DNA of 64,000 nt from Bacilli bacterium (lineage in GTDB: Bacteria; Bacillota_I; Bacilli_A; RF39; UBA660), in NCBI GenBank assembly GCA_017627015.1, contig JAGAHP010000027.1, positions 1-64,000 of the forward strand, in the 5' to 3' direction. Each line of letters starts with the position of its first letter. Position 1 is the stretch's first letter. Shown one piece after another: positions 16,798 to 25,978 of this stretch. Made by a program: the position numbers and the translations under genes. The notes beneath the pieces are model-generated. The model was given only the letters and a program-made list of their open reading frames with translations, was not told the origin of the DNA and searched no databases.

Positions 16798-17970
16798 ATG
16801 AGTAAAGTAGGAATAATAGGTGGAGGTTATAGCGGTGTTATATCTGCTATATACGCATCTAAAAATAATGAAGTAACTATACTAGAAAGAAATAATATTT
16901 TATTAAAAAAATTACTTCTAACAGGTAATGGAAGATGTAATTATTTTAATAGTGTTATGACACTTGATAAATTTCATTCAAATAATAAAGAATTAATTGA
17001 GGAAATAATAACTATGGAAAATATAGAAGAATTAGATAACTTCTTTATAGAATTAGGATTATTTCCTAAAGTTAAAAATGGTTATTATTACCCATATTCT
17101 AATCAAGCTAGTTCTGTTAAAGATTTATTATTATCAAAATTAAAAGAGTTAAATGTAAATATAAAAACAGAATATTTAGTAGAAAAAATAGAAAAGAAAG
17201 ATAATAAGTTTATAGTAAATAATGCATTAGAATTTGATAAGATAATTATTTCTACTGGTGGAAAAGCATACCCTAAAACTGGATCAGATGGAATGGGTTA
17301 TGATCTATTAAAATCATTTGGTCATACAATAACTAAATTAAGTCCTAGTTTAGTACAAATAACTTCTGACAATAAATTCTTAAAAGAATTATCTGGTATT
17401 AGATCAGAAGTTAATTTATCATTATTTGATAAAGATAAAAAGATAAAAGAAGAACAAGGTGAACTACAATTTACAGATTATGGAATTAGTGGAATATGTA
17501 CATTTAACTTAAGTTCTTATTTAAGAGATGGAATAGATAATAAATATGTATTAGTTAATTTTATGCCAATAGATATAAAAAGTTTTACTTTGTTTATGGA
17601 AGGATCATCTAATACTATATTTGAAAGATTAGAAGGTATACTAAATTATAAACTAGTTAAAGTGTTATTAAAATTATCTAATATAAAAGAAACAGATTAT
17701 TGGAAAGATATTACTAGTAAACAAAAAGAAGACTTAATTAATAATCTATTTAATTATAGAGTAAATATAACAGGTACTAAATCATTTGACCAATCTCAAG
17801 TTACCGCAGGTGGAGTAGTATTATCTGAAATAAATACTAAGACTATGGAATCTAAACTAGTAAAAGATTTATATGTAACTGGTGAAGTACTTGATTTAGA
17901 TGGAGAATGTGGTGGATATAATTTAACACTATGTTTTATCACAGGTTATATCGCAGGAGCAAATATATGA
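16798..17970 (+). CDS. HI0933/YtfP-type FAD-dependent oxidoreductase
   Basis: A 390-aa flavoprotein of the HI0933-like (COG2081, BaiN-type) family. The N-terminal FAD-binding Rossmann motif is GIIGGGYSGV, followed by the ERN block, the family signature LLTGNGRCN, and late in the protein TAGGVVLSEI and GECGGYNL. The physiological reaction is generally unknown. The ATG at 16798 is chosen because the glycine motif must start near the N-terminus; the upstream frame extension overlaps the terminator and promoter. It ends in an ATGA overlap with the next flavoprotein gene, so the two are translationally coupled. Confidence 0.9.
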   Translation: MSKVGIIGGGYSGVISAIYASKNNEVTILERNNILLKKLLLTGNGRCNYFNSVMTLDKFHSNNKELIEEIITMENIEELDNFFIELGLFPKVKNGYYYPYSNQASSVKDLLLSKLKELNVNIKTEYLVEKIEKKDNKFIVNNALEFDKIIISTGGKAYPKTGSDGMGYDLLKSFGHTITKLSPSLVQITSDNKFLKELSGIRSEVNLSLFDKDKKIKEEQGELQFTDYGISGICTFNLSSYLRDGIDNKYVLVNFMPIDIKSFTLFMEGSSNTIFERLEGILNYKLVKVLLKLSNIKETDYWKDITSKQKEDLINNLFNYRVNITGTKSFDQSQVTAGGVVLSEINTKTMESKLVKDLYVTGEVLDLDGECGGYNLTLCFITGYIAGANI

Positions 17971-19523
17971 TAAGAATTAGTAATATAAAAATAGATGTTC
18001 TTAGTGATAACAAAGAAACTATTATTAAAAAATTAGAAAAAGAATTAAAAGAAAAAATATTAGATTTTAAAATAGTGAAAAAATCTATTGACGCAAGAAA
18101 AGATATAAAGTATGTTTATACTTTTGATGTATCAATTAACAACGAAGAAAAAGTATTAAGAAGAAATAAAAATATAATTAAAACACCAAGAGAAGATTAT
18201 AAATTAGAAGTAACTGGAACAACTAAATTAAATAATAGACCAGTTATAATAGGTACTGGTCCATCAGGATTATTCTTAGGATATATGCTTTCTAAATATG
18301 GGTATAAACCATTATTAATAGAAAGAGGAGAAAAGATTGAAGAGAGAGTAAAAACTGTTGAAAAGTTTTGGGAAGATAATAATCTTAATACTGAATCAAA
18401 TGTACAATTTGGTGAAGGTGGCGCAGGTACTTTTTCTGATGGTAAACTAAATACTCTAGTTAAAGATAAATATTATAGAATGAAAAAAGTATTTGAAATT
18501 TTTGTAGAGTGTGGTGCTCCAGAAGAAATATTATATGATTATAAACCTCATATAGGTACAGATAAACTTAGAGAAGTAGTAATTAATTTAAGAAATAAAA
18601 TAATAGATATGGGCGGTGAATTTAGATATAGTACTAAATTAACTGATCTAATTATAAAAGATAATAAATTAGAAGGTATTATTGTTAACGATAAGGAAGA
18701 AATAAAAACAAATAATATCTTTTTAGGAATAGGTCATAGCGCTAGAGATACATATCAAATGCTTTATGAAAAAGGACTAGATATGAAATCTAAACCGTTT
18801 GCGGTTGGAGTTAGAATAGAACATAAACAAGAAAATATAAATAAATGTTTATATAAAGATTATTATGATAAATTAGGACCTGCTTCTTATAAACTAACAT
18901 ATAATACTAAGATGGGAAGAGGAGTATATTCATTTTGTATGTGTCCAGGTGGATATGTAGTTAATGCTTCTTCTGAAAAAGGAAGACTTGCGATAAATGG
19001 TATGAGTAATTATTTAAGAGATTCTGGTATCGCAAATAGCGCGTTAGTTGTATCAGTTACTCCAAAAGATTTTGGTGAAGATTTATTTGATGGAGTAAAA
19101 TTCCAAAGAGAATTAGAAGAAAAGGCTTATAAACTAGGAAATGTTAAAATACCTGTTCAAAAATATAAAGATTTTAAAAATAATAAATTAAGTACTAGTT
19201 TTGATTTTATAAATACTAAAGGAGAATATGAATCAAGTAATCTAAATGATTTATTACCAGAATATATATCTGAATCAATTAAAGAAGCAATGCCCAACTT
19301 TAAAAAACAAATATCTTGTTTTGATGAAGGTGTTCTTTTAGGAATAGAATCTAGAACAAGTTCACCAATAACTATTCTTAGAGATGAGAATGGAGAAAGT
19401 AATATAAAGGGTATTTATCCGGTTGGAGAAGGTGCGGGTTATTCAGGTGGAATAACAACTTCTGCGATGGATGCATTAAAACAAGTAGAAAACTTTGTTA
19501 AGATATTTAAACCATTTAATTAG
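17967..19523 (+). CDS. COG2509-type FAD-dependent dehydrogenase
   Basis: A 518-aa flavoprotein of the uncharacterised COG2509 family. An N-terminal domain of about 90 residues (RISNIKIDVLSDN) precedes the FAD motif GTGPSGLFLGYML. The family-specific run FGEGGAGTFSDGKLNT follows, with GIGHSARDTY and a C-terminal YPVGEGAGYSGGI that closes the FAD site. Normal length. The start is fixed by the ATGA overlap with the preceding gene and an AGGAG upstream. Two different orphan flavoproteins as a coupled pair may indicate a shared redox role; no partner reductase is nearby. Confidence 0.9.
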   Translation: MIRISNIKIDVLSDNKETIIKKLEKELKEKILDFKIVKKSIDARKDIKYVYTFDVSINNEEKVLRRNKNIIKTPREDYKLEVTGTTKLNNRPVIIGTGPSGLFLGYMLSKYGYKPLLIERGEKIEERVKTVEKFWEDNNLNTESNVQFGEGGAGTFSDGKLNTLVKDKYYRMKKVFEIFVECGAPEEILYDYKPHIGTDKLREVVINLRNKIIDMGGEFRYSTKLTDLIIKDNKLEGIIVNDKEEIKTNNIFLGIGHSARDTYQMLYEKGLDMKSKPFAVGVRIEHKQENINKCLYKDYYDKLGPASYKLTYNTKMGRGVYSFCMCPGGYVVNASSEKGRLAINGMSNYLRDSGIANSALVVSVTPKDFGEDLFDGVKFQRELEEKAYKLGNVKIPVQKYKDFKNNKLSTSFDFINTKGEYESSNLNDLLPEYISESIKEAMPNFKKQISCFDEGVLLGIESRTSSPITILRDENGESNIKGIYPVGEGAGYSGGITTSAMDALKQVENFVKIFKPFN

Positions 19524-19553
19524 TATGATAAAATATAAAAAAGGAGTATTATT

Positions 19554-20309
19554 ATGAAGTTAGTATCATGGAATGTCGCTGGTTTTAGAGCGTGTTTAAA
19601 AAAAGGATTTGATGATTTTTTTAAAGAAATAAATGCAGATGTATTTGCTATTCAAGAATCAAAAGTATTACCAGATCAATTTGAATATAATCCAGAAGGA
19701 TATGAAATGATTTTAAATCCAGCTGAGAGAAAAGGTTATTCTGGTACACTTATTTATACAAAAGTTAAACCATTAAATGTAACATTTGGTTTAGGAATAG
19801 ATGAACATGATCATGAAGGAAGAGTTATTACTTTAGAGTTTAATGATTTCTATTTTGTTACACAGTATGTACCTAATGCTAAAAGAGATTTAAGTAGATT
19901 AGATTATAGAATGGTTTGGGAAGATGATCTAAGAAATTATTTAAAAGAATTAGAAAAGAATAAACCAGTTGTTATGTGTGGAGATCTAAATGTCGCACAT
20001 GAAGAAATAGATATTAGAAATCCTAAATCTAATATAGGTAACGCAGGATTTACTTATGAAGAAAGAGGTAAATTTACTGAATTATTAAATGCAGGTTTTA
20101 TAGATACATATAGATATTATAATCCTGATAAAGTACAATATTCTTGGTGGTCATATATGGGTCACGCAAGAGAAAATAATGTAGGTTGGAGATTAGACTA
20201 TTTTGTAGTATCAAAAGATATAATTAATAAAGTAAAGAATCCAACTATATATGATGAAGTAATGGGTTCTGATCATTGTCCAGTTTCAATTGATATAGAT
20301 TTAAAGTAG
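19554..20309 (+). CDS. exoA: Exodeoxyribonuclease III
   Basis: AP endonuclease/3'-5' exonuclease of the ExoA/Xth type, 251 aa, acting in base-excision repair. The motifs are intact: LVSWNVAGFRACL, the metal-binding Glu in IQESK, GDLNVAHEEIDI (Asp and Asn of the active site), and the closing GSDHCPVSIDI with catalytic Asp-His. Its length matches Bacillus ExoA. It has its own likely -10 (TATGATAAAAT at about 19525) and an AAAGGAG ribosome-binding site. Two unrelated membrane genes follow within 10-110 bases. Confidence 0.96.
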   Translation: MKLVSWNVAGFRACLKKGFDDFFKEINADVFAIQESKVLPDQFEYNPEGYEMILNPAERKGYSGTLIYTKVKPLNVTFGLGIDEHDHEGRVITLEFNDFYFVTQYVPNAKRDLSRLDYRMVWEDDLRNYLKELEKNKPVVMCGDLNVAHEEIDIRNPKSNIGNAGFTYEERGKFTELLNAGFIDTYRYYNPDKVQYSWWSYMGHARENNVGWRLDYFVVSKDIINKVKNPTIYDEVMGSDHCPVSIDIDLK

Positions 20310-20317
20310 GAGATAGT

Positions 20318-20407
20318 ATGAATAATAAAAGAATTTTTATTTATTTAGGTTTATTAATAGTAATCGCATTAACTATATATTTTACATATAAAATGATGCA
20401 TATATAA
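20318..20407 (+). CDS. Tiny single-pass membrane protein (29 aa)
   Basis: A 29-codon frame, MNNKRIFIYLGLLIVIALTI and then YFTYKMMHI, preceded by TAGGAGATAGT, a good ribosome-binding site at the right distance. It is almost entirely one membrane helix with a basic start. It fits exactly between exoA (8 bases upstream) and the anchored protein at 20421 (13 bases downstream), leaving no other explanation for this 110-base gap. Function unknown. Confidence 0.6.
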   Translation: MNNKRIFIYLGLLIVIALTIYFTYKMMHI

Positions 20408-20420
20408 TGGAGGGGATAAT

Positions 20421-21806
20421 ATGAAGGAATACATAAAAAAATTGATAGTATCAATTATTTTTGTAGTGCTTTTAATCATATTATTTGTAGTAGTTAATGG
20501 TATTAACGAAAATAGAAATAAAGATGGTATATCATTAGTAAAAAGAGTAATAAAAGAAAAATATGATGATATTCTTTATAAAGAGGGTTCTAAATATATA
20601 TGTACTTATAATTATGAAGATAATTTATATGAATATGATGTGTTTGATTTATCAGGAAACAAACTTTATAAAATAGAGGATAATAAAAGAATAAATATAG
20701 AGGACGTATCTAAGAATTATTTTATAACAAAAGACACAAAGTATCATTTATATAATTCTGATTACGAAGAAATAATAGATGGTAATATGATCGCACCTGT
20801 CAATAATTATTTAGTTAAAGTAGATGACAATATTATTAATTTAGATAATAAAATATTATTTGAGGATGTATATTCTGTAAAAACATATAATAATGGAAAA
20901 CTTGTTAATATTAATAATTATTATCTAACTGATAAAAAAGGTAAAATAATATATAATAATACATATGTAAAAGAAGAAATAAAAAGTAATTATATAACAG
21001 ATTATTTAATAGTTAATAAAGATAATAAGTATTATACTTTCTTTGTTAGAATAGGTAAAATTATAGGTGATGGTTTTGATAACTATACTATAAAAAATAA
21101 AATATATATAAAAAATAATAATAAAATATATAGAATATATAAAACAGGTTTAAGAAAAAAAATTAAAAATAAAAATAAAGTAGAAAAATTATTTATTAAT
21201 AATAAAAATAACGATATTATTTTTTATAATAAATATAAGACTATTAAAAAGAATAATAATTATTATTTAATTGATTCTAATAATAAAGAATTATTAAAAT
21301 CAAAAAAACAAATAGTTATTTATAATCAAAAAATAAAAAAAGGCAAAACTAACAAAGAATTTATAATGTATAATCTAAATACTAAAAAGAAATATGATAC
21401 AAAAAGAATTAGGATAAACAAAAAAGATTACTATTATTATGATAATACTATAATAAGTAGTGATTTTAGTGAAAAGTATTCTTCTAAAGATTATCTATCT
21501 TATTTTAAAAATACTATTTTTTATAAAGAAGGTAAACAAATTGTATTTAAGAGTTTTAATAATGATAAAAAATATATTTATAAAATAAATTCTAAAGATG
21601 ATATTTTTAATGATAAAGATTTAAATAAATTGATTATATTAGATGAGGGTAATGACATTCTTTTAATAGATTTAAAAGGAAATATAATAAAAGAATTAAA
21701 TAATAGAAGAATAGTAGATTATTATGAAATAGATAATAAAATTCTATTTATAATAGAAACGGAAAAAGATGGAATAAAACATAGAGGTTCTTACTTAGCT
21801 GAGTAA
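20421..21806 (+). CDS. Uncharacterised anchored repeat-like protein
   Basis: A 461-aa protein with one N-terminal membrane helix (residues 8-27) and a large outer domain extremely rich in Lys, Asn, Ile and Tyr. The outer domain shows many short alternations of strand and turn of the type YEYDVFDLSGNKLYKIEDNK, YLTDKKGKIIYNN and LLIDLKGNIIKELNN, which resembles a beta-propeller or WG-repeat protein. I cannot assign a family. The bias to Asn/Lys is stronger than in neighbouring genes. The ribosome-binding site is GGAGGGG. Confidence 0.75.
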   Translation: MKEYIKKLIVSIIFVVLLIILFVVVNGINENRNKDGISLVKRVIKEKYDDILYKEGSKYICTYNYEDNLYEYDVFDLSGNKLYKIEDNKRINIEDVSKNYFITKDTKYHLYNSDYEEIIDGNMIAPVNNYLVKVDDNIINLDNKILFEDVYSVKTYNNGKLVNINNYYLTDKKGKIIYNNTYVKEEIKSNYITDYLIVNKDNKYYTFFVRIGKIIGDGFDNYTIKNKIYIKNNNKIYRIYKTGLRKKIKNKNKVEKLFINNKNNDIIFYNKYKTIKKNNNYYLIDSNNKELLKSKKQIVIYNQKIKKGKTNKEFIMYNLNTKKKYDTKRIRINKKDYYYYDNTIISSDFSEKYSSKDYLSYFKNTIFYKEGKQIVFKSFNNDKKYIYKINSKDDIFNDKDLNKLIILDEGNDILLIDLKGNIIKELNNRRIVDYYEIDNKILFIIETEKDGIKHRGSYLAE

Positions 21807-21817
21807 GAACTTTTTTT
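21787..21817 (+). terminator. Rho-independent terminator inside the end of the coding region
   Basis: Stem GTTCTTACT / AGTAAGAAC with loop TAGCTG and a T run. The stop codon lies in the 3' arm, so the last codons of the gene double as the hairpin. Confidence 0.9.
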
Positions 21818-21827
21818 ATAAAAAATA

Positions 21828-21856
21828 TTGTAAATTGAATAAAATAATGTTATACT
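21828..21856 (+). promoter_or_regulatory. Two-box promoter with extended -10
   Basis: TTGTAA (21828-21833), a 17-base spacer, then TATACT (21851-21856) preceded by TGT. A second TATAAT at 21865-21870 is an alternative. Confidence 0.6.
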
Positions 21857-21884
21857 ATTTAATGTATAATAAGGGAGGACTAGC

Positions 21885-22145
21885 ATGGATAGAAAAGTGA
21901 CAATCACTAATCCGCAAGGTCAAAAGGCTATAGCAGATATAGTAACAGTATTTAAATTAAAAGATATTAATAAAGATTACATTGTTTATACATTTAATCA
22001 AAAAGATGAAAATAACAATGTTAAGGATTATGTTTCAAGATTAAGAGTTGAAAATGGTATTTATTATTTTGATTCTATCGATGACACAACTGAATGGGAT
22101 AAAGTTAAGAGTGCGATAGATTATATGGCTAAAGGTGGTGAATAG
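21885..22145 (+). CDS. Small DUF1292-like protein
   Basis: An 86-aa soluble protein. The pattern of an opening strand set (KVTITNPQGQKAIADIVTVF), then DYIVYTFNQKDENN and a short C-terminal helix is similar to DUF1292 proteins such as the one at 5553, but the match is weaker. The ribosome-binding site is GGGAGGA. The next gene begins one base after its stop, so the two are probably translated together. Confidence 0.6.
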   Translation: MDRKVTITNPQGQKAIADIVTVFKLKDINKDYIVYTFNQKDENNNVKDYVSRLRVENGIYYFDSIDDTTEWDKVKSAIDYMAKGGE

Positions 22146-22146
22146 T

Positions 22147-23313
22147 ATGGATAATAATTTAAACACATTTCAAAATCCTTCATTATCAGGAATAAATGAT
22201 GGAGTAGATAATACTAGTGAAAGTGTAAAAGTATTAAATCAACTTAATGAAAAAATTAGTGTAGTTGAAGATATTGATAAAAAATTAGATGAAATTATCG
22301 GTCTTATTAAAGAACAAGTTAAGAAGACTGATGAAGTAAAAGAAGAAACTGTTCAAGCACCAGAAGTAAAAGAAGAATCAAATACCATTGAAGTACCAGA
22401 AGATTTAATAAAAGAAGATAAAGTAGAAAATGAACCAGTTATTGAAACTCCAGTAGTTGAAGAACCAGCTGCAGAAGTAGTACCAGAAATAAATCTTGGA
22501 GAAATAAAACTTCCAGAAGAAACTGTTGAAAAACCAGTGGTTGAAGAAGCTGCCCCAGCAGCAGAAACTACTGAACCAACTATTAATATAGAACCAGAAC
22601 CAATAATAGAAGGAGAAACAATAGATTCAGAAGTTCCAGTAGCAGAAACTGCTCCTGTAGCACCTGCTCAAGTTGCTCCAGTAGTAGAAACTCCAGTTGC
22701 TCCAGTTCCAGAAGTACCTGTTGTAGAACCTGCAGTTGAAGCACCAGCAGCAGTAGAAGAACCAAGTGATTTAATATCTATAGATTCTTTATTAAATAAT
22801 GTTGAACCAGCAGCCCCAGAAGCACCTGCTGAAGAAACACAAGAATTAGATATTCAACCTGATATAAAAATAAATGATAATGTAGTAGAAACTCCAGTGC
22901 AATCTGTACCTGAAACTCCAGTAGTTCCAGTAGTTCCAGTAGAACCAGTTGCACCTGTAGCAGAAGCTGCTCCTGTAGCACCTGTTCAAATTGCTCCAGC
23001 ATTAGAACCAGTTGCTCCAGTAGTTGAAACTCCAGTTGCTCCAGTTCCAGTAGCTCCTGAAGTACCTGTTGCACCTGTAGCAGAAGCTGCTCCAGTAATG
23101 CCAGCAGTAGATCAAGTACCAGCTCCAGCAACACCAGTTACTACAAATCCAGATGTTGAAGTATTAAATATAAATATTCCAGAAGAAGTTAAAACTGAAT
23201 CTGGTAAACAAAGAAGCGATGTTAGAACAGAGGCTGAACAAGCAAATATAATAAATTTTAGTTCAAAAGGAAATGTTAATGCACCAGCTATGGTTTTAAC
23301 TAATGCAGCTTAA
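22147..23313 (+). CDS. Pro/Ala/Val/Glu-rich low-complexity protein
   Basis: A 388-aa protein without signal peptide or membrane segment. The first 65 residues (ending EDIDKKLDEIIGLIKEQVKK) are a normal short helical region. Residues about 70-340 are degenerate repeats of the type VAPVVETPVAPVPEVP, built from few codons, so this DNA is visibly less AT-rich than its surroundings. The final 45 residues are ordinary again (VEVLNINIPEEVKTESGKQR). Such stretches are extended linkers; the terminal parts may bind partners. The start at 22147 is chosen for the GGTGG upstream. No family recognised. Confidence 0.75.
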   Translation: MDNNLNTFQNPSLSGINDGVDNTSESVKVLNQLNEKISVVEDIDKKLDEIIGLIKEQVKKTDEVKEETVQAPEVKEESNTIEVPEDLIKEDKVENEPVIETPVVEEPAAEVVPEINLGEIKLPEETVEKPVVEEAAPAAETTEPTINIEPEPIIEGETIDSEVPVAETAPVAPAQVAPVVETPVAPVPEVPVVEPAVEAPAAVEEPSDLISIDSLLNNVEPAAPEAPAEETQELDIQPDIKINDNVVETPVQSVPETPVVPVVPVEPVAPVAEAAPVAPVQIAPALEPVAPVVETPVAPVPVAPEVPVAPVAEAAPVMPAVDQVPAPATPVTTNPDVEVLNINIPEEVKTESGKQRSDVRTEAEQANIINFSSKGNVNAPAMVLTNAA

Positions 23314-23348
23314 TAAAAAATTTTCAACATTGATTTTACAATTAAAAT

Positions 23349-23377
23349 AATAATCATTTGCGATTATTGTTTTTTTA
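23349..23377 (+). terminator. Rho-independent terminator
   Basis: Stem AATAATC / GATTATT with loop ATTTGC, one base, then a T run. Confidence 0.78.
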
Positions 23378-23389
23378 TAAAATAAATAG

Positions 23390-23395
23390 TATAAT
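23390..23395 (+). promoter_or_regulatory. -10 box for the gene at 23420
   Basis: TATAAT 24 bases before the ATG, shortly after the terminator. No clear -35. Confidence 0.5.
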
Positions 23396-23419
23396 TAAAT
23401 AGTTAAAGGAGTTTAGATT

Positions 23420-23890
23420 ATGAACGAGAATAAGAAACCAGTAAAAAGAAGAAGAAAAAAATTAAAAATAGGATATGTATGCGCAAGTGTATTACTTTTA
23501 ATTGTTATTATATTTGGTATTAAAATGGTTTTACCTGGTAGTGCATCTAAGTATGGAGATAGATTAGATGGTATTAAAAAAATAAAATTTGGTAAAGAAG
23601 AACAAAATAAAATAGTAAAGAAAATCAAAGAAAGTGATAAAGTTGTAGATGCTAAAATCGAAGTTAAAGGAAAAAGAATTGATGTTATTTACTATGTTAA
23701 TAAAGATGCTAGCGTAGATGACGCTAAAAACATTGGAAATTCTACTTTAGAAGTAATTTCAGATGAAGTTAAAAATTTCTATGATATTGAATATATGGTT
23801 GATAAAAAAGGTAGAGATGAAAAAGATCATTCGTTCCCTAATATGGGTTCAAAAAAGAATACCTCTAAAGGTATAGTTTGGATTAGATAG
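23420..23890 (+). CDS. Uncharacterised single-pass membrane protein
   Basis: A 156-aa protein with a strongly basic N-terminus (KKPVKRRRKKLK), one membrane helix at about 17-38 and an outer domain. The domain reads as alpha/beta with VDAKIEVKGKRIDVIYYV, a pattern similar to small Asp23- or secreted stress-like folds, but I cannot assign it. It sits 8 bases before the GGDEF protein gene and is probably co-transcribed. The good ribosome-binding site AAAGGAG supports the start. Confidence 0.75.
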   Translation: MNENKKPVKRRRKKLKIGYVCASVLLLIVIIFGIKMVLPGSASKYGDRLDGIKKIKFGKEEQNKIVKKIKESDKVVDAKIEVKGKRIDVIYYVNKDASVDDAKNIGNSTLEVISDEVKNFYDIEYMVDKKGRDEKDHSFPNMGSKKNTSKGIVWIR

Positions 23891-23898
23891 GTGAAACT

Positions 23899-25962
23899 AT
23901 GAAGAAAAAGAAAAATGTTAATAAAAAGAGAGTAGCGTTAATAATTATTCCATTAATATTATTAGCGATAATTATCGCTTTTGGTGTTTTAGTTAATAAA
24001 AGCAATAATAAAAATGGTGTATTCTCTTTATTAGAAAAAAGATGGATTGAAAAGAATAAATCAAGAATAGTAGATGTATCTGTTTTAAATGATATTCCTA
24101 TTTTTGGAGAAGAAGGCGATGGAGTATTCTTTGATTTCTTAAATGATTTTACAAAAGAAACTGAAATAGAATTTAACATGATTCCATATAAGACATCAGG
24201 AGAACCCAAAGCAAAGTATTCGTTTGAGTTGACTAATAATACTTCACTAGATAAATCAGAATTATTATTCTATACAGATAATTATGTTTTAGTAAGTAAG
24301 GATAATGAAGAAGTTAAAAAGATTGCTGATTTAAAAGGTGTTACTATTGGAACTTTGGAAACAGATTTGAATAAAGTTAAAGCTGCTTTTGAAGACTCTG
24401 ATCAAATTATATATAATTCATATAATAATATAGATTCAATAGTATCTGCTTTAAATAATAATGACGTTTTATATGCAATTATTCCAAAGACAATATATAT
24501 AAATGAAATTTTTTCTAATAACTATTATGTAGTTCATAATGTTTCAGAATTATCTAGTAATTTTGTTTTAAATATTAAAGGTGATGAAAAAACTTTAAAT
24601 AATATTATTAGAAAATATTACATTAGATGGAGTAAAGAAAATTTAGAAAAATCTTATAATCAAAGATTATTAACACTTTACTTTAATGAAAAAGAAATAG
24701 ATGATGAAACAATTGCTAATTTCCAAGGTAAAGAATATACATATGGTTATGTTAAGAATTTACCATATGAATCAAAAATAAATGATGAATTTATAGGTTA
24801 TAATAGTGAAATCTTAGATGGTTTTGCAAAGAGTATGAATATTACTTTTAAAATTAAAGAATATGGATCTGTTAAAGATTTAGTTAAAAATTTAAATAGA
24901 GGAAGAGTAGATCTAGCATTTAACTATTATGATTTTGATGGTTTAACAAATGATTATGATTATACATTCTCACCATATAATGAGAAAGTAGTTGTTTTAA
25001 CTCATTTAAATAACGTAACTACATCTGTTCAATCATTAAAGAACCTTAAAGATATGAATGTTGATATGGTTGATAACAAATTAGCTAGTTATATATCAAA
25101 AAACTATGGTGCTAAAGTTAAAACATTTAAGAAAGCAAGTTCATTATTTAATGCAATAGATGAAGATAGTATACTTGTTTTAGATTATAATTTATATGAT
25201 AACTATAGAAATTCTGAATTAAATGATTACAAAGTTATTTATGATGATAGAACAAAAGATTTAGATTATAACTTTATGGTATTAAATACAAGCAAGAATA
25301 AAGCATTTAATGGTTTATTTAAGTTCTATATTTCTTGTTTACAACAAGATTTATATATGGCAAGAGCTAAAGTTAAATTAAATAAAGACAGTAAAAAAAT
25401 AGATTTAACATTTGTTTATATATTAGTAGGTTTATTTGTATTATTAATTTTAAGTTTAATATATTTAAGAATAAAATATAATAAGAATAGAATTAATAAG
25501 AATGATAGATTAAAATATGTAGATAGTTTAACATCTTTAAAGAATAGACATTATTTAAATAAGAATTATGAGAAGTGGCAAGAAAATAAAATTTATCCAC
25601 AATGCATAATAATTGTAGATGTTAATAAGATTGGTCATATAAACGATGTTTATGGACATGCAGAAGGAGATAAAGTATTAAAATACGCTGCTAATATATT
25701 AATAAATAACCAATTAGAACAAAGTGATATAGTTAGAACTAATGGTGATGAATTCTTAATATATATGATAGGTTATGAAGAAAACAAAGTAATCGCATAT
25801 ATGAGAAAGTTAAATAAAGAGTTTAAATCATTACCTTATAATTTTGGAGCAACTTTAGGTTATAGTATGATAGTTGATGATATTAAGACTATTGATGATG
25901 CTATAAACGAAGCTGTATTAGAAGTTAAAACAAATAAAGAGGTAAATACTGAAAAAAAATAA
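23899..25962 (+). CDS. Tandem solute-binding-domain GGDEF protein
   Basis: A 687-aa membrane protein. After a basic start and a membrane helix (about 12-34) come two periplasmic-type SBP_bac_3-like domains (about 50-265 and 275-500). A second membrane helix (about 512-532) then leads to a cytoplasmic GGDEF domain. The cyclase domain has DSLTSLKNRHYL, VDVNKIGHINDVYGHAEGDK and the active-site loop NGDEF at 615-619, so the first Gly is Asn. The inhibitory-site Arg is not evident (EQSD precedes). Predicted role is a sensor that couples a small outer ligand to cyclic-di-GMP; activity is uncertain. The ribosome-binding site is AGGTGA. Confidence 0.85.
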   Translation: MKKKKNVNKKRVALIIIPLILLAIIIAFGVLVNKSNNKNGVFSLLEKRWIEKNKSRIVDVSVLNDIPIFGEEGDGVFFDFLNDFTKETEIEFNMIPYKTSGEPKAKYSFELTNNTSLDKSELLFYTDNYVLVSKDNEEVKKIADLKGVTIGTLETDLNKVKAAFEDSDQIIYNSYNNIDSIVSALNNNDVLYAIIPKTIYINEIFSNNYYVVHNVSELSSNFVLNIKGDEKTLNNIIRKYYIRWSKENLEKSYNQRLLTLYFNEKEIDDETIANFQGKEYTYGYVKNLPYESKINDEFIGYNSEILDGFAKSMNITFKIKEYGSVKDLVKNLNRGRVDLAFNYYDFDGLTNDYDYTFSPYNEKVVVLTHLNNVTTSVQSLKNLKDMNVDMVDNKLASYISKNYGAKVKTFKKASSLFNAIDEDSILVLDYNLYDNYRNSELNDYKVIYDDRTKDLDYNFMVLNTSKNKAFNGLFKFYISCLQQDLYMARAKVKLNKDSKKIDLTFVYILVGLFVLLILSLIYLRIKYNKNRINKNDRLKYVDSLTSLKNRHYLNKNYEKWQENKIYPQCIIIVDVNKIGHINDVYGHAEGDKVLKYAANILINNQLEQSDIVRTNGDEFLIYMIGYEENKVIAYMRKLNKEFKSLPYNFGATLGYSMIVDDIKTIDDAINEAVLEVKTNKEVNTEKK

Positions 25963-25978
25963 AATGGGTGATTAGCAC

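Noticed and set aside
22583..23134. Long minus-strand frames of leucine-rich protein opposite the Pro/Ala/Val-rich gene
   Set aside because: They are the antisense reading of the VAPV-type repeats, have no ribosome-binding sites and no promoter, and their composition is a mirror of the repeat.
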